15,373 bases of DNA from Actinomycetes bacterium (GTDB lineage: Bacteria; Actinomycetota; Acidimicrobiia; Acidimicrobiales; Palsa-688). The position numbers and the translations under genes were made by a program. The stretch's first letter is position 1; every line of letters starts with the position of its first letter. Shown here in pieces: positions 1-6,848 of this stretch. Under the pieces are notes generated by a model. That model ran no database searches. It saw only the letters and a program-made list of their open reading frames with translations, and was not told the origin of the DNA. The DNA lies in NCBI GenBank assembly GCA_021816565.1, contig JAKAXN010000070.1, positions 1 to 15,373 of the forward strand, written 5' to 3'.

Positions 1-626
1 CGGAGGAGACGCTCAACGTGCTGCTCGGCGTCCTGTCCGAGCGCCGGGCCCAGGTGCCCCGCTTCGGCGAGGTGGTGGCCAGCCCCACCTTCCGGATGGT
101 GGCCGCCATGAACCCCTACGACGCCGTCGGCACCGGCCGCGTCACCCCCGCCCTCTACGACCGGACCTGCCGGGTGGGCATCGGCTACCAGAGCGAGGCC
201 GAAGAGCGCGACATCGTCGCCGGGCGGGCCCCCGGCCCGGCCGCCCTGGTGCGCCGGGCCGTCCGGGCCGTCCGGCTCAGCCGGGAGCACCCCGACCTGC
301 GCATCGGCTCGTCGGTGCGCGGCGCCATCGACGTGGTGGCAGTGGCCGGCGAGCTGGCCGCCCTGCGGTCCGTGCCGGTCCCCGCACCGGGCAGCCCGGC
401 CGGCGCCGACTGGGCGGCGGTGGAGATCGACGCCGCGGTCACCGCCCTCTCCGGCCGGGTGACCGTGCGCGAGGGGTGCACCCGCAGCCCCGAGAGCGTC
501 GTCGAGGAGATCTGGGGGCGGGCCGGCGACGTCCCCGCAGAGGACCCGGAGGCGCCCCCCGACCAGGGAAAAGCCCCCGGTCCGGAGCCCCGCCCGGCGG
601 CCCGGACCGCTCCCGGCCCCCGCTGA
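1..626 (+). CDS. MoxR-type AAA+ ATPase, C-terminal part (5' truncated by window edge)
   Basis: The reading frame is open from the first base of the window, so the start lies outside and the Walker A and B motifs are not visible. What is seen is the end of the AAA+ core. The sensor-1 region reads FRMVAAMNPYDAVGTGRV, followed by a conserved LYDRTCRVGIGYQS stretch carrying the arginine-finger-type residues. A helical lid follows (HPDLRIGSSVRGAIDVV and an ALSGRV segment), ending in RSPESVVEEIW. The last 30 or so residues are a proline-rich, disordered-looking tail. MoxR ATPases act as cytoplasmic chaperone-like machines with VWA-domain partners, and the next gene encodes exactly such a partner. 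Family assignment is secure; the substrate is unknown. Its TGA overlaps the CTG where the coding-like VWA frame begins, suggesting coupled translation or a fused product. Confidence 0.85.
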   Translation, partial: EETLNVLLGVLSERRAQVPRFGEVVASPTFRMVAAMNPYDAVGTGRVTPALYDRTCRVGIGYQSEAEERDIVAGRAPGPAALVRRAVRAVRLSREHPDLRIGSSVRGAIDVVAVAGELAALRSVPVPAPGSPAGADWAAVEIDAAVTALSGRVTVREGCTRSPESVVEEIWGRAGDVPAEDPEAPPDQGKAPGPEPRPAARTAPGPR

Positions 627-1561
627 CCGACCCGGCCGAGGTCGAGCAGCTCCTCCAGGACCAGAACCGCCGGTCCCTCAGCCGGGCCGAGATCCAGCGC
701 CAGCACCAGCAGATGGAACAGGTGTCACCCGAGGTCGGGTGCCTCGACGAGGAGGCCCTGGCCGGCGCCCTCCACGACGACCTGGAGGAGGGCACCTCGC
801 TGCTGATCGATCTGGCCCGGGCCACCGACCCCGGGCTGCGGGACCGGGCCCGGCAGCTGGCCGTCCGCATGGTCGTACCCGCCGCCCGGGCCACCGGCGA
901 GGCCACCCCGGGCGGCAGTGTCCGTCTGGGACCGGTCCCGGGCGAGGGCGTGGACCTCGACCTCGACGCCACCCTGGACCGCCTGGCCGAATCCCCCCAC
1001 CTGAAGGTGGGGGACCTGCGCTGGCGGGGCTGGCGCCGGCCCGGCCGGGCGGTGATCCTGCTCATCGACGCGTCGGGCTCGGTGACCGGCCGGCCGCTGA
1101 CCACCGCCGTGGTCACCGCCGCTGCCCTGGCCGCCCGGTCGGGGGCCAACGACGAGCTGGCGGTGGTGGCGTTCTGGTCCCGGTCGGTGGTGCTGCGGGG
1201 CCTCACCGACCCGGCTCCGCCGGCGTCGGTCATCGACCGGATGCTGGCCCTGCGCGGCGGCGACACCACCGACCTGGCCGGGGGTCTGCGGGCCGCGCTG
1301 GCCCAGGCCGGCATGGCCACCGCTCTGCGCCGGGACGTGGTCGTACTCACCGACGGGATGGCCAACGAGGGCGACGACCCCCTGCCGGTGGCCTCCGCGG
1401 CGGCCGCCGCCCGCACCCGGGTCCACGTGCTGGCCCTCTCGTCGGCCGAGCCCGAAGCCCGCGAGGCGTGCCGCGCCCTGGCCGCCGCCGGGGGCGGCTG
1501 CCTCGAGTTCCTCGACTCGGCGGCCCAGGCGCCGGCCGCGGTGGCCCGGATCCTGCGCTGA
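623..1561 (+). CDS. VWA-domain (MIDAS) protein, MoxR partner
   Basis: The protein has a charged helical N-terminal segment (EVEQLLQDQNRRSLSRAE) and then a von Willebrand factor A domain. The MIDAS motif DASGS is encoded at 1067-1081, the second motif is in the GGDTTDLAGG segment, and the LTDG motif follows. It probably binds Mg2+ and works with the upstream ATPase in metal insertion or complex remodelling. The start is uncertain. Codons from about 623 have near-total G/C at third positions and look genuinely coding. The only conventional starts are GTG 476, which would need a 150-base overlap whose sequence looks like a shadow of the ATPase, and ATG 713, which would discard good coding sequence. 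I place the start at CTG 623, which overlaps the ATPase stop as CTGA. A -1 slip on the C5 run at 617-621 would instead give an ATPase-VWA fusion. From 623 the product is 312 residues. Confidence 0.75.
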   Translation: MTDPAEVEQLLQDQNRRSLSRAEIQRQHQQMEQVSPEVGCLDEEALAGALHDDLEEGTSLLIDLARATDPGLRDRARQLAVRMVVPAARATGEATPGGSVRLGPVPGEGVDLDLDATLDRLAESPHLKVGDLRWRGWRRPGRAVILLIDASGSVTGRPLTTAVVTAAALAARSGANDELAVVAFWSRSVVLRGLTDPAPPASVIDRMLALRGGDTTDLAGGLRAALAQAGMATALRRDVVVLTDGMANEGDDPLPVASAAAAARTRVHVLALSSAEPEAREACRALAAAGGGCLEFLDSAAQAPAAVARILR

Positions 1562-1580
1562 ATCAGGCCCCTGCGCCATC

Positions 1581-1641
1581 GTCACCAGATCGTCAACCCG
1601 GGGAAACGGGTTCGCGAGGGCGTCGGCGCAGGATAACTGGC
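1581..1641 (+). promoter_or_regulatory. Conserved upstream element of STAS gene 1 (copy A)
   Basis: This 61-base segment directly precedes the first STAS gene and resembles, at about two thirds identity without gaps over 54 positions, the 60 bases before the second STAS gene at 12415-12474. Both copies begin GTCACC and repeat the motif 11 bases later (GTCAACC at 1592 here). That spacing is about one helical turn, as expected for an activator or tandem-site regulator. A CGCGAGG block and a GCAGG block near the start codon are also shared. Copy A has a private hairpin AACCCG-gggaaa-CGGGTT at 1595-1612 that copy B lacks. No confident sigma-70 hexamers are visible, so the sigma factor is unknown. 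Confidence 0.55.
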
Positions 1642-2091
1642 ATGACGCTCCCGTTCGCCCGCACCGCCAAAGCGGCGGCCGGTCCGGCCGTGGCACTGGA
1701 CCGGGCCGTCCGCGCCGAGACCGGAGGACTCTTCATCGACTGGGCCGCAGCCGGACAGCACCTGGTGTGCCGCCCGGTGGGGGCCATCGACGCCTTCTCC
1801 GTCAGCGAGCTGCGCGCTGCGGTGGCCGCCATCCCGGCCGGTACCTCGCTGGTGATGGATCTCTCCGGGGTGCCGTTCCTGGACTCGTCCGGGCTGGGGG
1901 CGCTCATAGGGGCCATCCGGCGGCTGCGCCAGCAGGGCGGCGAGGTCGCCGTCGCCGCTCCCCGGCCGCTGATCGCCCGGGTGCTGCACACCACCGGGTT
2001 CGACCGCATAGTCGCCATATCCGCCACCGTGGAAGATGCCGTGGCCGCCGAGGGGGAGGGCCTGGCCGTCTCTGCCGTGGCTGGCGACTGA
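1642..2091 (+). CDS. STAS-domain protein, anti-sigma-factor antagonist type (paralogue 1)
   Basis: This 149-residue protein is almost entirely one STAS domain. It contains LVCRPVGAIDAFSVSELR, then LVMDLSGVPFLDSSGLGAL with Ser82 in the DSSG motif (the serine phosphorylated by anti-sigma kinases in SpoIIAA/RsbV proteins), then the AAPRPLIARVLHTTGFDRI end. In the known mechanism the unphosphorylated antagonist binds an RsbW/SpoIIAB-type kinase and frees a sigma factor; no kinase or sigma gene is in this window. ATG 1642 follows an AGGA (1630-1633) at usable spacing. The N-terminal 25 or so residues are not part of the domain. It is about 55% identical by eye over 105 residues to the STAS protein at 12475-12909. 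It stands alone, between a conserved upstream box and two hairpins. Confidence 0.9.
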   Translation: MTLPFARTAKAAAGPAVALDRAVRAETGGLFIDWAAAGQHLVCRPVGAIDAFSVSELRAAVAAIPAGTSLVMDLSGVPFLDSSGLGALIGAIRRLRQQGGEVAVAAPRPLIARVLHTTGFDRIVAISATVEDAVAAEGEGLAVSAVAGD

Positions 2092-2130
2092 CCGGGCCCC
2101 CGCGCCTGGCCCTTGGGCGGGGGTCCGGTC
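2090..2130 (+). terminator. Hairpin overlapping the end of STAS gene 1
   Basis: The left arm gaccgggcccccgc (2090-2103) pairs with the right arm gcgggggtccggtc (2117-2130), with one G-T wobble and a 13-base loop. It begins inside the stop codon of the STAS gene. No T-tract follows, so it may protect the mRNA end or assist the stronger hairpin 12 bases downstream. Confidence 0.5.
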
Positions 2131-2142
2131 AGATTCCGCTTC

Positions 2143-2175
2143 CCGGCGCCGGCTGTCCCAGCCGGCGCCGGCTTT
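2143..2175 (+). terminator. Strong GC hairpin with short T run, probable terminator of STAS gene 1
   Basis: A perfect 13-base-pair stem, ccggcgccggctg (2143-2155) with cagccggcgccgg (2159-2171), closes a 3-base loop and is followed by CTTTC. The T run is short, as is usual in high-GC actinobacteria. It separates the STAS gene from the dehydrogenase gene and supports independent transcription of the two. Confidence 0.7.
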
Positions 2176-2304
2176 CATGTCTCTTCGATCACCACCGTGC
2201 CACGCGGCGCCTCCAGCAGCGCCGCCGGTAGATGGCGCCCACCGGGGTCCGGACGGGGGAGGGGCTGTAGCGTTGGCGCCGGAACGCCGGACAGGGGGAA
2301 GCGG

Positions 2305-3204
2305 ATGCAGCTCAGCGAGGGGAAGGTCGCCGTCGTCACCGGCGCGGCGAGCGGGATCGGCCTGGCTCTGGCCCGCAGGTTCGCCGGATCAGGCATGAAG
2401 GTGGTCATGGCCGACGTCGAGCAGGGCCGCCTGGACGAGGCGGTGGTCGCGGTCTCGGCTCTCGGTGTCGAGGCGGTCGGGGTGGTGACCGACGTGAGCG
2501 ACGAGTCGTCGGTCCAGGCCCTGGCGGCGGGGGTGATGGAGCGCTTCGGTGCGGTCCACCTGCTGTGCAACAACGCCGGGGTGGCGGCCCGTTCCGACCC
2601 GTGGTTCGGACCCCTCTCGGCGTGGGAGTGGGTGTTCGGGGTCAACCTGTGGGGGGTGATACACGGGGTGCGGGCCTTCCTGCCGCACATGGCGGCCCAG
2701 CAGGAGAGCCACATCGTCAACACCGCTTCCATGGCCGGGCTGGTGCCGGGGGTGGGGCCGGTGTACGACGCCACCAAGCACGCAGTGGTGGCGATCACCG
2801 AGGACCTGTACCGCACGGCCCGGCTGGCCGGCCTGCCCGTGGGCGTGAGCGTCCTCTGCCCGGGCTGGGTCCGCACCGGGATCCTCGACGCCGATCGCAA
2901 CTGGCCCGACCGGCTGGGGGAGCGGCCGCCCGAGTCACCCGAGTCGGCCGTCACCACCCCGATCGTCCGCCGGGTCATCGACGAGGGGACGACCCCGGCG
3001 GCGGTGGCCGACATGGTGGCTGACGCCGTGGAGGCCGAGCGGTTCTGGGTGTTCACCGGTCCCGAGTGGCTGGAGCTGGCCGTCCGGCGCTGGCACGGCG
3101 TGGCCGAGGGTCAGAACCCCGACCTGGACGCCGACATACCGGGGATGCCGCCGGCTCAGGAGCTGATGGCCGAGGTGATGCGGGCCCTCGGCATGGCCGG
3201 CTGA
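2305..3204 (+). CDS. Classical-type short-chain dehydrogenase/reductase (SDR)
   Basis: This 299-residue cytoplasmic NAD(P)(H)-dependent oxidoreductase carries all SDR marks. The cofactor motif TGAASGIG is at residues 12-19, NNAG at 89-92, the catalytic Ser142 lies in NTASMAG, and the Y154-x3-K158 pair lies in YDATK, followed by the CPGWVRTGI segment. After the Rossmann core there is a C-terminal extension of about 80 residues (WPDRLGERPPES onward), so the protein is longer than the usual 250. Asp36 after the second beta strand (VVMADVE) hints at an NAD(H) preference. ATG 2305 is preceded by GGGGGAAG at 2294-2301. A weak -10-like TAGCGT lies at 2268-2273 with no convincing -35. The substrate cannot be read from sequence. 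It lies between two terminator-like structures and is not obviously linked to the glycan operon. Confidence 0.9.
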   Translation: MQLSEGKVAVVTGAASGIGLALARRFAGSGMKVVMADVEQGRLDEAVVAVSALGVEAVGVVTDVSDESSVQALAAGVMERFGAVHLLCNNAGVAARSDPWFGPLSAWEWVFGVNLWGVIHGVRAFLPHMAAQQESHIVNTASMAGLVPGVGPVYDATKHAVVAITEDLYRTARLAGLPVGVSVLCPGWVRTGILDADRNWPDRLGERPPESPESAVTTPIVRRVIDEGTTPAAVADMVADAVEAERFWVFTGPEWLELAVRRWHGVAEGQNPDLDADIPGMPPAQELMAEVMRALGMAG

Positions 3205-3209
3205 CCGCT

Positions 3210-3227
3210 GCCGTCGCCTGAAACGGC
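3210..3227 (+). terminator. Small hairpin after the SDR gene
   Basis: GCCGT (3210-3214) pairs with ACGGC (3223-3227) across an 8-base loop, six bases after the SDR stop codon. There is no T-tract and the stem is only five base pairs, so a terminator role is tentative. Confidence 0.3.
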
Positions 3228-3521
3228 CCGGAGAGGCCAACTTCCCCGGGCGCCGTCTGTGGTGCCCGTCACAATTGCAAAAATGAGATGGATCTAAGGT
3301 CTACTGACCGGCCCCGTGAACCGGATATTAGAGCCTGCTCATGTATAGACTCGATGCGCTGGTGGGGGCCCTATTCATCAACGCATCTTGGAGCCCCTGA
3401 CCTGGGAAAATGCCAGCACCCGCCTACTGAAGCGGCCGGCTTTACCCACCAGTCACGGCGATAAACCGAAACCTTTTTCTACCGTACGAGCGGCATAGCG
3501 GCGGGAGAATTCAAGGCTGAT
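3228..3521. other. AT-richer intergenic stretch without a recognisable gene
   Basis: Together with the bases up to 3701 this is the longest gene-free stretch in the window. Its composition is clearly lower in GC than anything around it, with short A and T runs such as GCAAAAATG near 3277 and CCTTTTTCT near 3473. No reading frame on either strand looks coding and no known RNA fold was recognised. There is a TATAGA at 3344-3349 without a matching -35, and a TTGCAA at 3275-3280 without a good -10. It may be a long regulatory region for the downstream operon, or hold a small RNA. Confidence 0.5.
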
Positions 3522-3540
3522 CGTTAACCGGTGTTTAACG
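3522..3540. promoter_or_regulatory. Inverted repeat CGTTAA-N7-TTAACG, candidate operator
   Basis: Perfect 6-base arms at 3522-3527 and 3535-3540 are separated by CCGGTGT. The centre lies about 18 bases upstream of the -35 hexamer of the candidate operon promoter, a typical place for an activator or repressor dimer. The AT-rich arms stand out in this GC-rich setting. The cognate regulator is unknown. Confidence 0.5.
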
Positions 3541-3548
3541 TTTTCTCC

Positions 3549-3579
3549 TTGACGTTCTGCGGAATCATTCCGTTATGCT
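3549..3579 (+). promoter_or_regulatory. Candidate sigma-70-type promoter of the glycan operon with palindromic spacer
   Basis: A -35 element TTGACG (3549-3554) faces a -10-like element TTATGC/TATGCT (3573-3579), with spacing of 18-19 bases, slightly long. A perfect 13-base palindrome CGGAAT-C-ATTCCG at 3560-3572 occupies most of the spacer. A protein bound there could block RNA polymerase or, MerR-style, untwist an overlong spacer; this is inference. Transcription would start near 3586, leaving a leader of roughly 115 bases before the TTG start at 3702. The leader contains the direct repeat TCGCAGCG at 3592-3599 and 3610-3617. Confidence 0.55.
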
Positions 3580-3701
3580 GACCCCTGTAGCTCGCAGCGA
3601 CGGCGAAATTCGCAGCGGGCCGGCGGCCGCTGGTCTGTAGGTCTCCCCTGCAGGTCCGGTCGCCTGCGCACGTGTCATCCCTCCAAGGACAAGGTGGTCC
3701 A

Positions 3702-4517
3702 TTGCGGCTCGACATAATCGTCCCTGCCCATAACGAAGAGCACCGGATCGACCGGATGCTCAGCGCATTCCGGGCCCGGCTCGACGACCCCGAGGTCCGC
3801 TTCCTGGTGGCCCTCGACCACTGCACCGACCGCACCGGGGAGGTGGTCGAGCGCCACGCCAAGGTGGACCGTCGGGTCTGCATCCTGCGCTATCCCAAGC
3901 TGGGCAAGGGAGGCGTGATCCTCGAGACGCTGCGCCGCTGCCAGGGCGACCTGGTCGGGTTCGTGGACGCCGACTGCGCCACCCCTCCCATGGAGTTCCT
4001 GCGGCTGGCCGAGGCGGCCGAGCGGGCCGACGTGGCCATCGCGACCCGCTGGCACACCGCCTCGGTGGTCCCCGGACACCGGCCGTGGGTCCGCCGGGTG
4101 GAGAGCCGCATCTTCGCCCGGGTGGTCCGGGCGTTCTTCGGTCTGCCCTACCGCGACACCCAGTGCGGGGCCAAGGTCCTGCGCCGGGAGGTGGCCGAGG
4201 CCACCGTCCCGCTGATGTCCTCGCGCGATTTCCTATTCGACGTCGATCTGCTGGTGTCGGCCCGGGCGCTGGGCTTCACCGTGGCCGAGATCCCCACCGT
4301 CTGGGTGGACCGGGCCGGGTCCCGGCTGTCGGCCGGCCGCGACGGCCGCCGGATGGCCCTGTCCCTGCTGCGCCTGTGGCTGCACAACCGGATCGTGCCG
4401 CTCCCCGGGGCGGCCGAGGGCCGACCGGTCGGGGGCGACGGCCTCCTGCCCGATGTGCTCGACGAGTCGGTGGAGATCGACCTGACCGAGCCCGTACCCA
4501 TCGGGTCGCGCTGGTGA
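3702..4517 (+). CDS. GT2 glycosyltransferase, polyprenyl/dolichyl-phosphate hexose synthase-like
   Basis: This 271-residue GT-A protein has no membrane segment, so it acts on the cytoplasmic face. It opens with RLDIIVPAHNEE, then DHCTD with Asp39 (nucleotide binding), KGGVILETLRRCQGDLVGF and DADCATPP with the metal-binding pair Asp89/Asp91. Further on are DTQCGAKVLRREV and FLFDVDLLVSARALGF, the pattern seen in ALG5/DPM1-like enzymes that make polyprenyl-phosphate glucose or mannose. The exact sugar is not determinable. TTG 3702 is preferred because AAGGTGG sits four bases upstream and it begins right at the fold; GTG 3672 would add ten residues but has no ribosome site. It is first in the operon, and its product is a plausible donor lipid for the GT-C domain encoded at 6836-9727. 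Confidence 0.85.
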   Translation: MRLDIIVPAHNEEHRIDRMLSAFRARLDDPEVRFLVALDHCTDRTGEVVERHAKVDRRVCILRYPKLGKGGVILETLRRCQGDLVGFVDADCATPPMEFLRLAEAAERADVAIATRWHTASVVPGHRPWVRRVESRIFARVVRAFFGLPYRDTQCGAKVLRREVAEATVPLMSSRDFLFDVDLLVSARALGFTVAEIPTVWVDRAGSRLSAGRDGRRMALSLLRLWLHNRIVPLPGAAEGRPVGGDGLLPDVLDESVEIDLTEPVPIGSRW

Positions 4518-4528
4518 GAGGGGAGACG

Positions 4529-5746
4529 ATGGCAGCCGACGTAGCTCTCATATCCCCCTACCCCCAACCGGGGCAGCCGTCCGAGACCGGGGTGGCCTGG
4601 TACACCCAGGGCCTGGCCCGGGCCCTGAGCCGGGCCGGGGCGGCCGTGACCGTGGTGGCGCCCGGCCGGGACGGCGAGCGGGGCCGGGTGGAGATGGACG
4701 GTGACGTGCGGGTGGAGCGCTGCTTCTCCCGGGGGGCCACCGGCCCGGTCCGCGCCGCGCGCGCCGCGGTGGCCACCGGAGCGCCCGTCACCCACGTCCA
4801 GCACGAGGCCTTCCTCTACGGCGGTCCGGACTCGGTGCCCGGCATGCTCGTGGCCCTCCGGCAGCTGAGGGGGCGCGACCGGGGGCCGGTCGTGACCATG
4901 CACCAGGTGGTCGCCCCGCAGAGCATCGACCGGTCGTTCACCGGCATGCACCGGGTGTCGGTCCCGCCGGCGGTGGCCCGGACCGGGATGGCCACCCTGC
5001 AGAACTCGATATCCCGCCTGGCCTCGCAGGTGATCGTCCACGAGGACGCCTTCCGCCGGGTGCTGCCCGGATCGGTGGTGCTGCCCCTCGGGGCCGGCGG
5101 CGCCGAGCAGATCGATCCGGCGGCCGCCGGCCGGTCCCCGGCCCTGCGGGCCTCCGTCGGGGCATCGGAGGACACCCTGTTGGTGCTGGCGTTCGGTTTC
5201 GTCGCTCCCTACAAGGGGCTCGAGCCGGTCCTCGACGCGGCCGGGATGGCCGGCGAGCGGGTGAAGGTCGTGGTGGCCGGAGGTGAGCACCCCCGCCTGG
5301 TCGGGCAGGGCTACCTGAGGCAGCTCCAGGAGCGCTACGGGCGGGTGGCGGCCTTCACCGGCTACGTCGGCGACGACGAGGTGGAGGCCTGGTTCGGGGC
5401 GGCTGATGCCGTGGCCCTCAACTATCCGAAGCCGTTCTCCAGTTCCGGGGTCCTGGCCCAGGCGGCCAACCACGGGGTGGCCGCCCTGCTCTCCCCGGCT
5501 CTGGCCGCGGTGGTCGGCTTCCCCCAGTCCGCAGCGCTGCCCGCCGAGCCGGTCCGGATGGCCCGGTGGCTGCAGTCCCTGGCCGGGGACCGGGCCGCCC
5601 TGGACGAGCTCAAGGAGCGGACCTCGAAGCTGCGCACCGGCCGTTCCTGGACCGAGGTGGCGGAACGGCATCTGGCGATCTACGAGGAGGTGATCGATGC
5701 ACAGCGTTCTTCTGGCCGGGCCCTCCGGCTCCGATCCCGTCGGTAG
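4529..5746 (+). CDS. GT4-like GT-B glycosyltransferase
   Basis: This 405-residue protein has the two Rossmann-like halves of GT-B enzymes. The N-terminal half begins VALISPYPQPGQPSETGVAW, a glycine-rich acceptor loop, with THVQHEAFLYGG later. The C-terminal half starts LVLAFGFVAPYKG with Lys229, followed by FTGYVGDDEVEAWFGAADAV and FSSSGVLAQAANHGV. The usual GT4 E-x7-E pair is not intact: the second Glu position appears as Gln in LAQAANHG. Sugar-nucleotide use is therefore likely but the donor is unclear. ATG 4529 has GAGGGGAG a few bases before it. A GTG at 4514 overlapping the previous stop as GTGA is an alternative. The gene lies 11 bases after its neighbour and overlaps the next by 50 bases, fully within the operon. 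Confidence 0.85.
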   Translation: MAADVALISPYPQPGQPSETGVAWYTQGLARALSRAGAAVTVVAPGRDGERGRVEMDGDVRVERCFSRGATGPVRAARAAVATGAPVTHVQHEAFLYGGPDSVPGMLVALRQLRGRDRGPVVTMHQVVAPQSIDRSFTGMHRVSVPPAVARTGMATLQNSISRLASQVIVHEDAFRRVLPGSVVLPLGAGGAEQIDPAAAGRSPALRASVGASEDTLLVLAFGFVAPYKGLEPVLDAAGMAGERVKVVVAGGEHPRLVGQGYLRQLQERYGRVAAFTGYVGDDEVEAWFGAADAVALNYPKPFSSSGVLAQAANHGVAALLSPALAAVVGFPQSAALPAEPVRMARWLQSLAGDRAALDELKERTSKLRTGRSWTEVAERHLAIYEEVIDAQRSSGRALRLRSRR

Positions 5747-6848
5747 GCGGGCCGTCGGCGACGCCGTACGGGCCGCCCTCCCCGGCTGCCACGTCATCGA
5801 CGCCGACCGGGCCGGGCCGCCCAGGCGGCTCCTCGACACGGCCCGCCGGTCCGCCTGGCTGGTGGCAGCCGGGTCGTGCCTCAACACCTCCCCGGCGCCC
5901 AGCCCGGACCCGGCGGCGGCTCCGTCCGCACCGGGCGACCGGTCTCTGCCGTCGGCGTCCGGCAGAACCCATCGCCGGTCCCTCCTGGCCGGCCCGGCCT
6001 CCGGGCGGACCCCGTCGGTGGCCACCATGGCCGTGCTGTCGGGAGCCGCCCGCCGACCTCTGGCGGTGGTCGGCCTGACCACCGGGCCGCTCGAGCGCCT
6101 GAGCGCTCGGATCATGACCCGCAGGGTGGTCCGCCGGCCCGACCTGCTCCTGATGGGCGACGAGCAGTCCGCCGGCCATCTGGCCGCGGCCGGCGCACCC
6201 CTCCCTCTGCGGGTGGCGGCCGATCCGGCCTGGGCGGTGCTCGCCCCTCCGGCCGGCCCGGGGGGCCCCGGCGAATCGGTGATCGTGGTGGTGGACGGCC
6301 GGGTGACCCCCGCCGTCGAGGACGCCCTGGCTGCCGGTCTCGAGGGGCTGGCCCGGGCCGGCCAGCCGATCCGGCTGATGCCGTGGTCCGCATCGGGCAC
6401 CGGCGACGGAGCGTCCAGCTGGCGGCTGGCCCGCCGGCTGAGAGCCTCGGTGTCTGCCCCCGTGGAGGTCGAGGCCGTGCCGGGCCGGATCCAGGAGGCC
6501 GCCGAGCGGATGTCCGGCGCCCGGCTGGTGGTGGCCCTGCGCTACCGGGCTCTCCATGCGGCGGCGGCGGCCGGGGTGCCCGCCGCCGGTGTGGCGGTGG
6601 AGGGACGCATAGCCGCCCTGGCCGCCAGGCTGGGGCAGCCCGTGGTGCGGACCGATCAATTGGCACGGTCCTTGCCGGAAGTGCTGGACGGCACCCCGTC
6701 GGGTCCTGCCCCGGCCCACCTGGTCGCCGAGGAGATGGGCCGGGCCCGGGCCGGCCTGGACCTGATGCGTCTGGTCATGGAGCCCTCCGAGGTGGGGGCC
6801 GACGAGGTCAACTGTCTACCCCTGGTACCGGTGCCGTGGCTGTCCTGA
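5697..6848 (+). CDS. Divergent polysaccharide pyruvyl transferase-family protein (paralogue 1)
   Basis: This 383-residue protein is related to the CsaB/WcaK (PF04230) fold, which transfers pyruvate from phosphoenolpyruvate to sugars of surface polysaccharides. Evidence is its similarity of layout to the canonical paralogue at 11272-12390: an MHSVLLAGPSGSDPVG start, PDLLLMGDEQSAGHLAAAG, AADPAWAVL, and a C-terminal ALRYRALHAAAAAGVPAAGV segment. In the paralogue the last motif is GLRFHSLVAAASAGVPFVAV. Here the histidine is replaced by Arg284, and residues about 62-108 form a Pro/Ser/Ala-rich low-complexity stretch. It may have lost catalysis or changed donor. ATG 5697 lies within the end of the GT4 gene behind AGGAGGTGATC, an almost complete match to the 16S anti-Shine-Dalgarno, pointing to strong independent initiation. 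Confidence 0.7.
   Translation: MHSVLLAGPSGSDPVGRRAVGDAVRAALPGCHVIDADRAGPPRRLLDTARRSAWLVAAGSCLNTSPAPSPDPAAAPSAPGDRSLPSASGRTHRRSLLAGPASGRTPSVATMAVLSGAARRPLAVVGLTTGPLERLSARIMTRRVVRRPDLLLMGDEQSAGHLAAAGAPLPLRVAADPAWAVLAPPAGPGGPGESVIVVVDGRVTPAVEDALAAGLEGLARAGQPIRLMPWSASGTGDGASSWRLARRLRASVSAPVEVEAVPGRIQEAAERMSGARLVVALRYRALHAAAAAGVPAAGVAVEGRIAALAARLGQPVVRTDQLARSLPEVLDGTPSGPAPAHLVAEEMGRARAGLDLMRLVMEPSEVGADEVNCLPLVPVPWLS

Noticed and set aside
739..1641. Upstream extension of the first STAS frame to a 450-codon ORF
   Set aside because: The extension overlaps the VWA gene in another frame and reads as Arg/Gly/Pro-rich shadow. The STAS protein begins at ATG 1642 next to the conserved upstream box.
4148..6400. 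A 750-codon open frame on the minus strand
   Set aside because: It is antisense to the GT4 and pyruvyl transferase genes, is full of Gly/Arg/Pro/His, and shows no domain. It is a GC-driven shadow of plus-strand genes.
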